Origin: Pseudomonas chlororaphis
Lineage (GTDB): Bacteria > Pseudomonadota > Gammaproteobacteria > Pseudomonadales > Pseudomonadaceae
Reading direction: 5' to 3'
NCBI RefSeq assembly: GCF_003731765.1
Contig: NZ_MOAL01000004.1
Coordinates: 558,001 to 622,000 of the forward strand
Length of the DNA: 64,000 bases
Shown one piece after another: positions 43,951 to 52,768 of the stretch. Made by a program: the position numbers and the translations under genes. Under the pieces are notes generated by a model. It saw nothing but the letters and a program-made list of their open reading frames with translations, searched no databases and was not told the DNA's origin. Within the stretch, counting starts at the first letter, position 1; each line of letters opens with the position of its first letter.

Positions 43951-44465
43951 TGTGATATCTCCGCTGCTGGTGTGAACTGGCGCAGATGCCGTTCGGCGCT
44001 GGCCATTTTGATCGCGCAGGTTGAAGCCTGACGGTAGAGCGAATGCACCACGCTCATCTGCAAGTTCAGTGCAATGCGATCGCATTCGAAACGGTGCAAT
44101 CCCTCGCGTACGGCCAGCGGCAGGACTTTGTTGCTCACCTGGCGTTCCCAGATCGCAACCCCCATGCGTGCGAAGTCACGGGTGCGCCAACGCAAAAAAG
44201 TGCTGCCAGCGCTGGTGTTCTGCAGCACCAATCGAATATCCAGCAGTGAGTAAGGGTGCTGTCCGGCCTGCTGCACCACAGCCACCATCAGGCGAAATAA
44301 CTGCGCCTCGATTTCCCTCGCCACCTGCGCCAGATGCTCCAACTCCCCCTTACCCTTAAAGGGTTTTAAAAGGCCTTTTAGGGAGGCAGCGTGTTCGAGC
44401 TGTCGATAGGCATCCGGTGTCAACGCGTCGAAGGGTATTGGATGAGCCGGATTCATGGGACTCAT
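43947..44465 (-). CDS. DUF3158-family ICE protein
   Basis: A 172-residue soluble protein (ASLKGLLKPFKGKGELEHLAQVAREIEAQL is diagnostic in my reading). The family is found only on ICEs of this type beside ssb and TIGR03761; its function is unknown, likely DNA replication or processing. Overlaps both neighbours by four bases. Confidence 0.85.
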   Translation of the reverse strand: MSPMNPAHPIPFDALTPDAYRQLEHAASLKGLLKPFKGKGELEHLAQVAREIEAQLFRLMVAVVQQAGQHPYSLLDIRLVLQNTSAGSTFLRWRTRDFARMGVAIWERQVSNKVLPLAVREGLHRFECDRIALNLQMSVVHSLYRQASTCAIKMASAERHLRQFTPAAEISQ

Positions 44466-45217
44466 GCTTCGTCCTCCGGCTCATTCGCTGACGCAGACGA
44501 CTCTTCCGCGTCCTCTACCAACGCGTCAGCGTCATCCACCACCACAGCACCACGACGAACGATGGGGGGCGCGAACTGGGAGCGGCGATGCCCCTCAAGG
44601 ATGTCCGTAGGGGGTAATCCAAACTTCTCCAAGGCCGCCAGAGCACGAGCGTTGTTCGCCGCCATGTCATCACGAGTGACGCCAGCATGCCGATAGCGCT
44701 GGGCCTGACCGAACAGGCTGCGCAGCAGGTGGGCACCATCGTCGATCCAAGCTTCCATGTCTCGGCGACCGATCAAGGCGGTGTGATGAGCCAACAGGGT
44801 ATGTCGCACCAAGGTGTCGTAGTCAGTCAGCAGGTAAACGGCGAGGAAGCCCAGTTGGCTGCCGATGTACAACGGCAAGGTGACGGGATGGATGTTGAGG
44901 TTGTCGCTCATGTCGATCTGCGTCGGCAGGTCCTGCCTGATCCGGTCCAATTGCTGGGTCAGTTCCAACATCCCAGCCTTGGCCTGCATCAATTTTTCTT
45001 CGAGCTGCAGGATCGCCCAGTCGGCATAAGGATCGTCCTGGGCTGCGGCTTGTTTGATCAGGTTAGTGACGCTGATGTAGCCGGCCATGCCCATGATCGA
45101 GTGGACGCCTTCGCGTGCCGTCCGACCTTGCCAGATACGGGCAGCGTGGTGGGTGTGCAGGGTCAGGGTGATGCTGCTGCGCAATGAACCCAGGTTGAGT
45201 TGATAGTGATCGGCCAC
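44462..45217 (-). CDS. ICE protein, TIGR03761 family
   Basis: A 251-residue protein with LGSLRSSITLTLHTHHAARIWQGR at its start, characteristic of TIGR03761 (PFL_4669). It has an acidic C-terminal tail (VVVDDADALVEDAEESS). The GTG at 45217 was chosen because GAGGA lies seven bases upstream; a TTG at 45280 opens the frame further. Function unknown. Confidence 0.86.
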   Translation of the reverse strand: MADHYQLNLGSLRSSITLTLHTHHAARIWQGRTAREGVHSIMGMAGYISVTNLIKQAAAQDDPYADWAILQLEEKLMQAKAGMLELTQQLDRIRQDLPTQIDMSDNLNIHPVTLPLYIGSQLGFLAVYLLTDYDTLVRHTLLAHHTALIGRRDMEAWIDDGAHLLRSLFGQAQRYRHAGVTRDDMAANNARALAALEKFGLPPTDILEGHRRSQFAPPIVRRGAVVVDDADALVEDAEESSASANEPEDEA

Positions 45218-45326
45218 GGTGTAGTCCTCGCATAGGCTTGGACGGAGACGTTGCGACAGACTAGTGTCAAGGGCAGCCAAAAAGCTGAATGCGGCTTGTT
45301 CGGTTTGGTGTAAGAGAGATAGCTAT

Positions 45327-45377
45327 GTAGACGTTAGTAAATTTGATGCCAGTGGCATCAAATCCATTGACGTCTAC
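45327..45377. promoter_or_regulatory. 51-bp inverted repeat with 23-bp perfect palindrome
   Basis: Half-site ATTTGATGCCA and its complement surround one central base (45341-45363). Outer arms GTAGACGT (45327-45334) and ACGTCTAC (45370-45377) extend the symmetry about the same centre. The element lies upstream of the TIGR03761 gene and looks like an operator or a very stable stem-loop. Confidence 0.7.
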
Positions 45378-45457
45378 GTTCATGGGAAGGGTGTCCCGGC
45401 TTTTCCCTAGGAGTTTCATAGTTTGGTCCGACGTGTCCGTAGAGTGGAACTCCATGG

Positions 45458-45480
45458 ATTTGATGCCACTGGCATCAAAT
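45458..45480. promoter_or_regulatory. Second copy of the 23-bp palindrome
   Basis: Same half-site ATTTGATGCCA with its complement, differing from the first copy only in the central base. Both copies are followed by ATTGACGTC. It abuts the STY4528-family stop codon; centres of the two copies are 117 bp apart. Confidence 0.7.
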
Positions 45481-46689
45481 CTATTGACGTCCACCACGTC
45501 CACCACGTTTGCCACGCAGTTGGCGCAGCTCATTCAGGCACGCTTGGGCGAGGGCTGATGCGGGTTCGCCCGGTTGTCGAGATGGGCGTGAGGGGGCTGG
45601 TGTGGACGGTGGGGTCGGTACTGCAATGGGTGACGGCTCTGCTTGACTTGCCCAGGGACGAAAGTCGCCGTTCAGTGCGCGCTGGATTAGGCCCATCAGA
45701 TAGGCCGCTGGCTTGCGGATGCCTCCGGCCGCACAGCGTGCACCGGCTTCGTTGAGCACCGCTTGACGATCCGAGGGTTTGAGCTTGTTCAGCGCCACGG
45801 TGACGGCCTGACGTTCGCTTGGACTCAGGTGCAGCGGCTCGGGCCAGTGAAGGTTATCCACCGCTGGGGTCGCGCGCGGTACAGTACTTATACTTTCTTT
45901 TAATACAGTACAGGCGCCATTCGGATTCCGAACGCTGCCGGAAACATGGGCGTTCAGGCCCGGTTCGGAATCCGAACGAGGTTCCACACGATTCCGAACG
46001 CGGTAATCGCCACCCAGTTCGGAATCGTGTAACGCTTCATCGGTCGCCTGATCCAATCCTTGTTGTGTCCAATGTTTACTCCAGCTGTCGAGCCGGGTGG
46101 GGAGTCGATCCAGATCGATATCGGTGTCTTGGCGGATTTCTTCCAAAACATGCTGAGCGACAATTCGCACAGCCTTGGTTGCATGGGAGAGGGCATGTCC
46201 GACCAGCTCCAGGTAGTCCTGATCCAGCTCCATGGCTTCGGCGGGGGTTAACGGTTCATCATGCAGGACGTACAGAGAACCTTGTCGCCGCCCGCTGAGC
46301 TGATCGCGGCCACGGCTCACCAAACTGAGCCAGCGCGTCAGCCTGAGCATCGTTAAGACGCGAGCGATGGTTTCCCGGGAGGCTGACGCACCGTAGGGCA
46401 CGCTGGATAGGTAAGGTTGCAAATCCTCATAACGTGGCGTGACCACGTCCTGGCCTTGCAGCATGAGTCGAAACACTTGCCAGGCATTACGTTCCAAAGG
46501 CGTCAACCGACTATCCAACAGCAGGCGACGCGGCACGACTTCGTGAGATTGGCCACTGAACAGAAATCCAGCCTGTTGAGCCTGGTTGGAGGGTGGTTCA
46601 GTGATCGGGCGTGCGGGCCAACGTTCACTTAGTTGTTGGGTGCATTGCTGCAGAACACGCTGCCAGCGACTGGAAGAGACAGTGTTCAT
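45481..46689 (-). CDS. STY4528-family ICE replication protein
   Basis: A 402-residue protein with a winged-helix-like region (LTPLERNAWQVFRLML; YGASASRETIARVLTMLRLTRWLSL) and a C-terminal helical and basic domain ending GKRGGRGGRQ. It fits the STY4528 pathogenicity-island replication family. ATG 46689 overlaps the DUF2857 stop (ATGA). Likely helps ICE replication before transfer. Confidence 0.85.
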   Translation of the reverse strand: MNTVSSSRWQRVLQQCTQQLSERWPARPITEPPSNQAQQAGFLFSGQSHEVVPRRLLLDSRLTPLERNAWQVFRLMLQGQDVVTPRYEDLQPYLSSVPYGASASRETIARVLTMLRLTRWLSLVSRGRDQLSGRRQGSLYVLHDEPLTPAEAMELDQDYLELVGHALSHATKAVRIVAQHVLEEIRQDTDIDLDRLPTRLDSWSKHWTQQGLDQATDEALHDSELGGDYRVRNRVEPRSDSEPGLNAHVSGSVRNPNGACTVLKESISTVPRATPAVDNLHWPEPLHLSPSERQAVTVALNKLKPSDRQAVLNEAGARCAAGGIRKPAAYLMGLIQRALNGDFRPWASQAEPSPIAVPTPPSTPAPSRPSRQPGEPASALAQACLNELRQLRGKRGGRGGRQ

Positions 46690-47234
46690 GTTCCGTTGCT
46701 GTAATGGTCGATCTGCTGCCAAACGATGGTCAAGCTGATCTGTTGCTCTTCCGCCAACATCATCATGGCGTCGAGCTGATCCTCAGCACCGTCCTCAGCC
46801 CGTAGTTGGCACCAACGCTGCCAGAGCGCATGTTCCTGCGCTTCGCTCAGGTTCTGGGGGCGGCCCTTGCGGGTTTCTATCTTGAGCAGACGTCGGCGCA
46901 GGGCGGTTTCTGAATGCGCCAAGCCAAAATACTGATACATGATGGTACTGCTGGCACCGAGCTTGAGCGCTCGGTTGATCAGGCGCTCGTTCTGTTCGTC
47001 GCGTTCGGCCTGGTCGATCAACCGATGCAATACCGGCGAATCAATCTTGACCTCAACCCAGGGGACGGTGGCATGGGCCAGGCGTGACAGTGTGGTCGGC
47101 GGTAATGATTGCAACAGGTAGATGTCCTCTTCACCCAGTCCGAGTGCTTTACAACGTTGCAGATTACCCAGGCGCAACTCGTGAAGGACCTGGGTCAGCA
47201 TGGCCTGGTTGAGCACATTGAAGGACAGGATCAT
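46686..47234 (-). CDS. DUF2857-family ICE protein
   Basis: A 182-residue protein (LNQAMLTQVLHELRLGNLQRCKALGLGEEDIYLLQSL; LGASSTIMYQYFGLAHSETALRRRLL) of the DUF2857 family, always between parB and the STY4528 gene. The second half looks like a helix-turn-helix. Overlaps both neighbours by four bases. Confidence 0.87.
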   Translation of the reverse strand: MILSFNVLNQAMLTQVLHELRLGNLQRCKALGLGEEDIYLLQSLPPTTLSRLAHATVPWVEVKIDSPVLHRLIDQAERDEQNERLINRALKLGASSTIMYQYFGLAHSETALRRRLLKIETRKGRPQNLSEAQEHALWQRWCQLRAEDGAEDQLDAMMMLAEEQQISLTIVWQQIDHYSNGT

Positions 47235-48814
47235 GGCAGCTCCCCTGGTGAATGCTCGTCATGGGTAAGCGTTAAGTCGATCAGGCGCCGGGCTAAGCGA
47301 ATTAAGCGATACAGTTTGATTAACAGACCGTCGGGCAATCGCTCCAGTCCTACGTCCACGGCGGGACGATCTGTCAGCGGGAGTTGATAGACCCCCAATA
47401 GCAGTTGCCCGAACAGGGCTGAGGGCAATTGCTTGCGATCCTCCCAGTTCACGTCGTCTTGGGCCCGCAGCAGGGCCAAGAGCAATAGGTGTACGCCGGT
47501 CGCACGAGGCGCTGCAAGATCAAGTTGCTCGATGCTGAGGGCGAAGCCCAGGCCATGCTTCTGGTCGATGATGCTCTCGGGATGTCCGGCATAGGCCGCC
47601 ATTTCCCGAGCCAGGCCGGCAATGGCTAAACGCAGTTGTTCGGGGGTATCCAGTGTTGGCGCGATGATCCAGATGTCGTCGATCGGGCAGGTTTCGACAG
47701 TCTGTGCTGGTTCGGATGCAGTGGCGCGACCAATCTGTTCGCGGATCCGCTGGACACGTGACGGAGGGCCGACTGCTGATACGACATTTGTTACGGGCAG
47801 CGTGAGCTGTTCCTCTCGCTCTGTTTCGGTCTGCGTCCAGGTTTCAGCTGATTTGGGATGCGGCTCGGAGGGGAGAGGCTCGGCCGCGGGCTCATCGACG
47901 CTCGGCAGAAGGTTGTTCTGCGGGGGCATGGCGACAACGCCGGGCGTCCGGATGACCCGCTGGGTATCGCCCAGCTCCAGGGCCAACATGCGGTAGGACT
48001 GTCCGAGTAAGCGGCTCATGCGTTCGAGCAGTTCATCCTGGATTTGCTCAAGGTCGAAGGACTCTGGATCGGCATCAAATTGTCCTAAGGTGTCCAGCCA
48101 AAATTCGGGAAAAGCGATGGCGTCGGTTAGATAACGATTCCAGGTTCGTTCCGTCTGGCTACGCAGACCAATCAGGCGTTCAATTTGTGGTTTCCCCAAC
48201 CCGGCATACAGGGTTTGTGGAATGGCGGGCAGTAGATATTCAAGCGTGTCCAGCATCCGGCTGATGTGCGACTGCGAAATCGGATAGCCTCCAGCGGCAA
48301 GACGTCGTGCCAGCTCACGTTGCGAGAGTGGTGCTCCATCTGATTCGAGCATGGTCTTGAGTTTGGCCACTGCCAGAGCGCGTTCGATGAAGGTGAGCTG
48401 ACCGTGCAGGTCGCTTTCGGCCAGATGGCCGAGTAGGGCGGTGATTTCATTACTCCAGGGTCGGAACAGGCAATGGATGCGGAAGAAACGCTCGTCGCGG
48501 GTTTCCTGCCACAGCTCGCCGAGAATCGCCAAGCGTGTATTGCCGCCGTTACGGATGATGAAATAATTTTCTCCCGGGCGGCGGGTAATCGGCGGCGGTT
48601 GATCCAGCCCGCGCTCCCGGATCGAGGCTTTTATATCGTCATAAAGTGGATTGCGGATGAAGCGTGGATTGTGCTCGTAGGGCCGCAACTGCTCCAGAGT
48701 GACCAGCATAGGCGTGTCGATGAGTGGATCGGACAGTTGCTCCAGTTCTTGACCGCGAGGGAAGTGGTCCTGGAGCAGCTTGCCGGTGATCTCCTCCTGA
48801 CTGAGCTTCTTCAT
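47231..48814 (-). CDS. parB: ICE ParB-family partition protein (PFGI-1 class)
   Basis: A 527-residue protein. The N-terminal ParB domain (LEQLRPYEHNPRFIRNPLYDDIKASIRERGLDQPPPI; FIIRNGGNTRLAILGEL) is followed by a helix-turn-helix (SQRELARRLAAGGYPISQSHISRMLDTLEYLL) and a long C-terminal region specific to ICEs. It helps maintain the excised element together with ParA. The overlapping start and stop codons show one operon with DUF2857. Confidence 0.92.
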   Translation of the reverse strand: MKKLSQEEITGKLLQDHFPRGQELEQLSDPLIDTPMLVTLEQLRPYEHNPRFIRNPLYDDIKASIRERGLDQPPPITRRPGENYFIIRNGGNTRLAILGELWQETRDERFFRIHCLFRPWSNEITALLGHLAESDLHGQLTFIERALAVAKLKTMLESDGAPLSQRELARRLAAGGYPISQSHISRMLDTLEYLLPAIPQTLYAGLGKPQIERLIGLRSQTERTWNRYLTDAIAFPEFWLDTLGQFDADPESFDLEQIQDELLERMSRLLGQSYRMLALELGDTQRVIRTPGVVAMPPQNNLLPSVDEPAAEPLPSEPHPKSAETWTQTETEREEQLTLPVTNVVSAVGPPSRVQRIREQIGRATASEPAQTVETCPIDDIWIIAPTLDTPEQLRLAIAGLAREMAAYAGHPESIIDQKHGLGFALSIEQLDLAAPRATGVHLLLLALLRAQDDVNWEDRKQLPSALFGQLLLGVYQLPLTDRPAVDVGLERLPDGLLIKLYRLIRLARRLIDLTLTHDEHSPGELP

Positions 48815-48828
48815 CTGGAAAGTCTCAA

Positions 48829-49038
48829 TTAACGCTGCTTGCGCAGATGGTCACCGACTTCGAACTTGACGATCACGGCAGTACCTGTGCCCTCAAAATG
48901 TTGGGAAAGTTCGGCAAGAAACCAACCTGTGGCCGAGCGTCCACCCTGCAGTCGAAACACTACAGTGCAGTACTCCTCGCAAGGTGGATGATGTGGTCCA
49001 ATGGATGGTTGAACGATGATGGGAAGCTGATCCAACAT
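48829..49038 (-). CDS. Small hypothetical protein between parA and parB
   Basis: A 69-residue protein (MLDQLPIIVQPSIGPHHPPCEEYCTVVFRLQGGRSATGWFLAELSQHFEG) with strong AAGGAG upstream of ATG 49038. Family not recognised. Co-directional with parA and parB and 14 bases before parB, so expressed with them. Confidence 0.65.
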   Translation of the reverse strand: MLDQLPIIVQPSIGPHHPPCEEYCTVVFRLQGGRSATGWFLAELSQHFEGTGTAVIVKFEVGDHLRKQR

Positions 49039-49120
49039 CAAAAGACTCCTTGCCAAACGCTGTTGGCATCAAGGTCCATAAAAAATGACTTGGCGGGAAA
49101 TGCCGACTTGGTGTTTCGTC

Positions 49121-49963
49121 TCATTGAACCTCCGCGCATCTGCTCACCGTAGAGATCGTCTCGCGCCATTCCGGAAATAACTCAATGGCCAGCGCTTGCA
49201 TGGTTTCCAGCACTGATGGCGAGCGCCGTTCGCGTGACCGGCGGGTCTCGATTCGATGGACCGGTAGGCCTAGGGAGGCGGCGTTGAGATACGCCACTCG
49301 ATCTGGAACTACGGTTTCTAGTACCGAGATGTTGGTAACCCCAGCGAAAGTCTCGCGCAGGCTATGGATGATCATTCGGGTGTCCACCCGAATGGTATTC
49401 ACCTGGTTTAGTAGCAGTCGTAAGGGTGGGGGTGGAATGCCCAGGTGGCGGAAAGGTTCGAGTTCGTTGAGTAGCTTCAAGGTGCCGCGCTGCAGTTCGC
49501 GGGCGGCTAGCATTTCCGGGGTGATGGGAGAGAGGGCGAGGTCGGAGGCCAGGATGGCCATCTCCAGCAGCACGCTACGCGCACCTTGGGTGTCGATCAA
49601 AAGCAGATCGTAACGGGGACGGAAGTTGTCGAGCAGATTGCGCAGCCGTAATCGCCCGTCAGGCGCATGCAGCAGCAAGGTGTTCAGCCGGCCTTGATCG
49701 TCGTTGGAGAGGATCAGATCGAGCCCTGCAATCACTGTCCTGGAAACAATCTCGGCAGGCGTAGTCAGGTTGAGTGCGATGAACTCGTACGCACCTGCAT
49801 CGGCCTTCTGGCTAAATGCATAATAGCTTGAGAGGGTGGGTTGACTATCCAGATCGAGCAGCAGGACGCGCAGGCCAGCATCCGCCAGCAGGCCGCCGAG
49901 ATTGGCCGCTACTGTGGTTTTACCTACTCCACCTTTGGTTGAAACCACCGATACCACACGCAT
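49121..49963 (-). CDS. parA: ICE ParA/Soj-family ATPase
   Basis: A 280-residue Walker-type partition ATPase with KGGVGKTT (10-17), DLDSQPTLS and LLIDTQGARSVLL. In ICEs of the PAPI-1/clc type, ParA (Soj) maintains the circular form and marks the end opposite to the integrase. It lies four bases downstream of the alpA-like gene. Confidence 0.94.
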   Translation of the reverse strand: MRVVSVVSTKGGVGKTTVAANLGGLLADAGLRVLLLDLDSQPTLSSYYAFSQKADAGAYEFIALNLTTPAEIVSRTVIAGLDLILSNDDQGRLNTLLLHAPDGRLRLRNLLDNFRPRYDLLLIDTQGARSVLLEMAILASDLALSPITPEMLAARELQRGTLKLLNELEPFRHLGIPPPPLRLLLNQVNTIRVDTRMIIHSLRETFAGVTNISVLETVVPDRVAYLNAASLGLPVHRIETRRSRERRSPSVLETMQALAIELFPEWRETISTVSRCAEVQ

Positions 49964-49967
49964 GGCA

Positions 49968-50198
49968 TCAGGCCTGCTGACCTAAACGCTCAACCACCCA
50001 CTGTTCGATCTCCGCTGAGTCCCAGCCTACAGCACGCAATCCAATGCGTTTGGCTTGAGGGAATTTACCTTCCTTCATTAAGTTGTAGATGTGCGCACGC
50101 TTAAAGCCGGTTTTGCGCTCAACTTCGTCGCGTCGCATGATGTGGCGTTCGATCTGAAGTTGCGGTGCGTCAACGGTCGGTGAAGATTGGTTAGGCAT
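49968..50198 (-). CDS. AlpA-family excisionase-like regulator
   Basis: A 76-residue protein with an AlpA/MerR-like helix-turn-helix (DEVERKTGFKRAHIYNLMKEGKFPQAKRIGLRAVGWDSAEIEQWV). Such proteins control integrase expression or act as directionality factors. ATG 50198 has AGGAG nine bases upstream; a GTG at 50207 overlaps that site and is unlikely. Confidence 0.9.
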   Translation of the reverse strand: MPNQSSPTVDAPQLQIERHIMRRDEVERKTGFKRAHIYNLMKEGKFPQAKRIGLRAVGWDSAEIEQWVVERLGQQA

Positions 50199-50313
50199 CT
50201 TGGTCACTCCTAGCGCCGATTGGCGTTTGATGGGACGAAACCCGAATTCAAAACCAGAAAAGCCTGAAAGTCATTGCGTTGCAATAGAGTGGATTGCAGT
50301 GCAATGCTCAGGC

Positions 50314-51069
50314 TTAGGGGCGGAGAAGGCTTCGCCGGGCATTAGCAAATTTTTCATCTAAAGTGCGTTTGCTCAAGCCAGCAACGCCTTCATAGTGCGC
50401 GGTTATTGAATCGACTATGGCGGCTTGGCTGCCGAACACTGAATTAGGTTTTCCTGATGGTGAGAAACCGAGCAGGGTTTCGATTAGAGCGCCCATCACT
50501 CGCTGGTATCCGAGTTCACTACGTTCGCTGAATCGACCTTGTTTTTGTGCAAGGGTGCGTAAATTTTCTCGCTCTATGCCAATGGTCTTTAGCTGCTCCG
50601 TAAGCTCACGGTACGCCGACTTGATCGTGTTCAGCTCTATTTCTAACGCGTCTCGATCTGCTTTTAATATCAGGTAAGTACCAATACTAATTTTCTGACT
50701 TTCCGCTGAAAACCCTCCAAATAAAAATGCTGGCCGTTGATCAGGGTAATAATGAGACATCCACCATTTAAGGTCTATGTGCCTCACTGTAAGAAGCCTG
50801 CGGTCGAGGGGTTTTTCTGAAGTAGCTGGCGATCCGAAAATACCGTAGGGGAGCTCATGATTAAGGACGGCATCGAAGATTTTTTCGGTATTAGCTGGAA
50901 GGCACGGCCATTGAGGGAAAGTAAGTGGAAGTAACTCGGGGTTGTTCCACTCTGCCTCGAGAATCAGACTTTCATAGGTCATAAGATTGCACCAGCGTAT
51001 AGCGGCCTCTACGGGACGATAGAATACTTTTGCAAGAGGATTGAAGTCATCGTTAGGATTTACGTGCAC
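50314..51069 (-). CDS. Hypothetical protein at the parA end of the ICE
   Basis: A 251-residue protein with an N-terminal globular part (FYRPVEAAIRWCNLMTYESLILEAEWNNPELLPL), a coiled-coil at about 140-180 and a C-terminal region of helices. Proteins of this kind are found next to alpA in related elements, but I know no function. The GTG at 51069 follows GGAGG. It is the last ICE gene recognised before the right flank. Confidence 0.75.
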   Translation of the reverse strand: MHVNPNDDFNPLAKVFYRPVEAAIRWCNLMTYESLILEAEWNNPELLPLTFPQWPCLPANTEKIFDAVLNHELPYGIFGSPATSEKPLDRRLLTVRHIDLKWWMSHYYPDQRPAFLFGGFSAESQKISIGTYLILKADRDALEIELNTIKSAYRELTEQLKTIGIERENLRTLAQKQGRFSERSELGYQRVMGALIETLLGFSPSGKPNSVFGSQAAIVDSITAHYEGVAGLSKRTLDEKFANARRSLLRP

Positions 51070-51957
51070 GGCGGCGCCTCCTATTTAGACGGACGGTCCC
51101 TCCAGTACGTGAACAATGCCTATAAGGCTTGCGCTTCCTTTCGGAGTTGTCCTTTTTTTTACTAGAAATGCACTGAAATGTCAGTCGATGTTTGATGCGC
51201 CGGTACACATGGATTCGGCCGCACGAGTATGACGAGGACTGACCCCAGCCAGGCTCAGGAAAAACTAAAGAAATGTCCGGTTTTAGTTGACCACTGAATT
51301 ACCCTATTGAGGTCTGATTTTTCGTCGATGCTCAATCTTTCAAAGCTACTACAGAGCAAGACGCCGATCCTAGCAGTGGTGTCTTCCTAGGCTACCTCGC
51401 CTTCAGTCACCAAAGTTATTGTTGCGATCCCAGATCGAGGGTGCATACTGAGTTTTCCGGATCCGGGCTTGAAGCTTATATAATTGAGCATCACCGAAGC
51501 CCAACGGTGGAAAGGCTCGTCCAGAAAATCGTTCACCTGATCGGCCCCGACCGCTACCGCGGGTTTGGGCGTCTACTTTTCCAAGTTATTGACTCGTAAA
51601 TATATAGCGTATTCATTTTTTTACTGGTTGATTAGTTCGTTTTATTGTATTGCACTCATCCATTAATGTTGGTAGTCGATACACAGCCTGGCGTAGTGGC
51701 GCTTCGCTATTGATTCATGTGGATCACAGCAAATATTAAGCACTAGACGGCAGATTCCGTTGAAAATTGTAAGCCGGTGCGTCCAATAGCATGAAATGCA
51801 GCTTGATGTGGGGCCGCTTGTTACAGCCCACAAGTGATTGCTTCCAGGGCTATCTCGAGTCAGTGCGACTCACTTCTCGTAATCTTGGAAGCCGATTGAT
51901 AAAAATCTCTCATCGTTTTTTCACACTAGATTGCTGAAAACAACCCTGTACTCTCAA
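51070..51957. other. Gene-free right border of the ICE
   Basis: About 890 bp with lower GC and no credible reading frame. It may contain the right attachment site, but I found no copy of the tRNA-Pro 3' end here. A short stretch near 51520-51570 looks like coding debris. No insertion-sequence ends could be named. Confidence 0.5.
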
Positions 51958-52497
51958 CTATTCTGCAACGAAGGCGTCTTCTGAAAGACCGGATAAAAAG
52001 CGGTGAGCGTTCCTGACGTACTCGTGAGCATTAGAGCGCAGACTTGCCCGCTGATCTTCAGTGAGGGTGCGAATCACTTTGCCAAGCGAGCCTAATACTA
52101 GCGATCCATCTGGAATGACTGTATTTTCCGTAACAAGTGTTTTCGCTCCGATCAGGCAGTTTGCACCAATGATTGCTCCGTTCAAAACTATGGCCTTGAT
52201 TCCGATCAATCTCCCGTCGCCGATATGTCATCCGTGGAGCATGGCCTGGTGACCAATGGTGACGTCCTTACCCAGCGTCAATGGAAACCTGGGGTCGGTG
52301 TGAAGCACCACTCCATCCTGGATATTGGAGCCGGGGTCGATGGATATCTGTTCGTTGTCCTCACGAATCACTGCGCCGAACCAGACGCTGGATTGTTCTG
52401 CCAGCTGTACCTGGCCGATGACTGCGGCTGTCGGTGCTACCCAACTCTGAGGGTGCGCCGAACGCTGACGTCTCCCAATCGATAGTTCATTAATCAC
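51958..52497 (-). pseudogene. Gamma-carbonic-anhydrase-like hexapeptide protein with in-frame TGA
   Basis: A left-handed beta-helix (hexapeptide repeat) protein of the YrdA/PaaY gamma-carbonic-anhydrase family: [49 protein letters not shown] then [10 protein letters not shown], then a TGA at 52228-52230, and HIGDGRLIGIKAIVLNGAIIG continues in the same frame. Family members have cysteine at the TGA position (HGC-IGD), so TGA replaced TGC/TGT. The N-terminus probably starts at the GTG 52497. The product would be truncated, or the codon is read through. Without the stop the length is normal, about 179 residues. Confidence 0.8.
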
Positions 52498-52768
52498 TCC
52501 CGTCTCTGTTGGTATGGGTAGGCGTGGTGGCGTTTGTTCGCAACGGTGTTGCCTGTCGAACAGAACGCTCCCAGTTCGCATTCGAACGAGTGGGCGGCGT
52601 AACCTCCCGCCCATCCGCCTTAAACGAATGCTGCTTGTTTGACGGTTGGGAGTGGTTTGCTGGTGCACAGTTGCAGCACCACGCCTGCCAACGTACAACC
52701 AGCCATGAAATAGAGGTGTTAGTGCCTCATGATCGGGAACCGTTAATCAAAATTTAGTGTGCGTTCTC

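Noticed and set aside
45343..45755. Overlapping small frames across the palindromes
   Set aside because: They arise from the symmetric sequence and from antisense of the STY4528-family gene; no ribosome site or motif.
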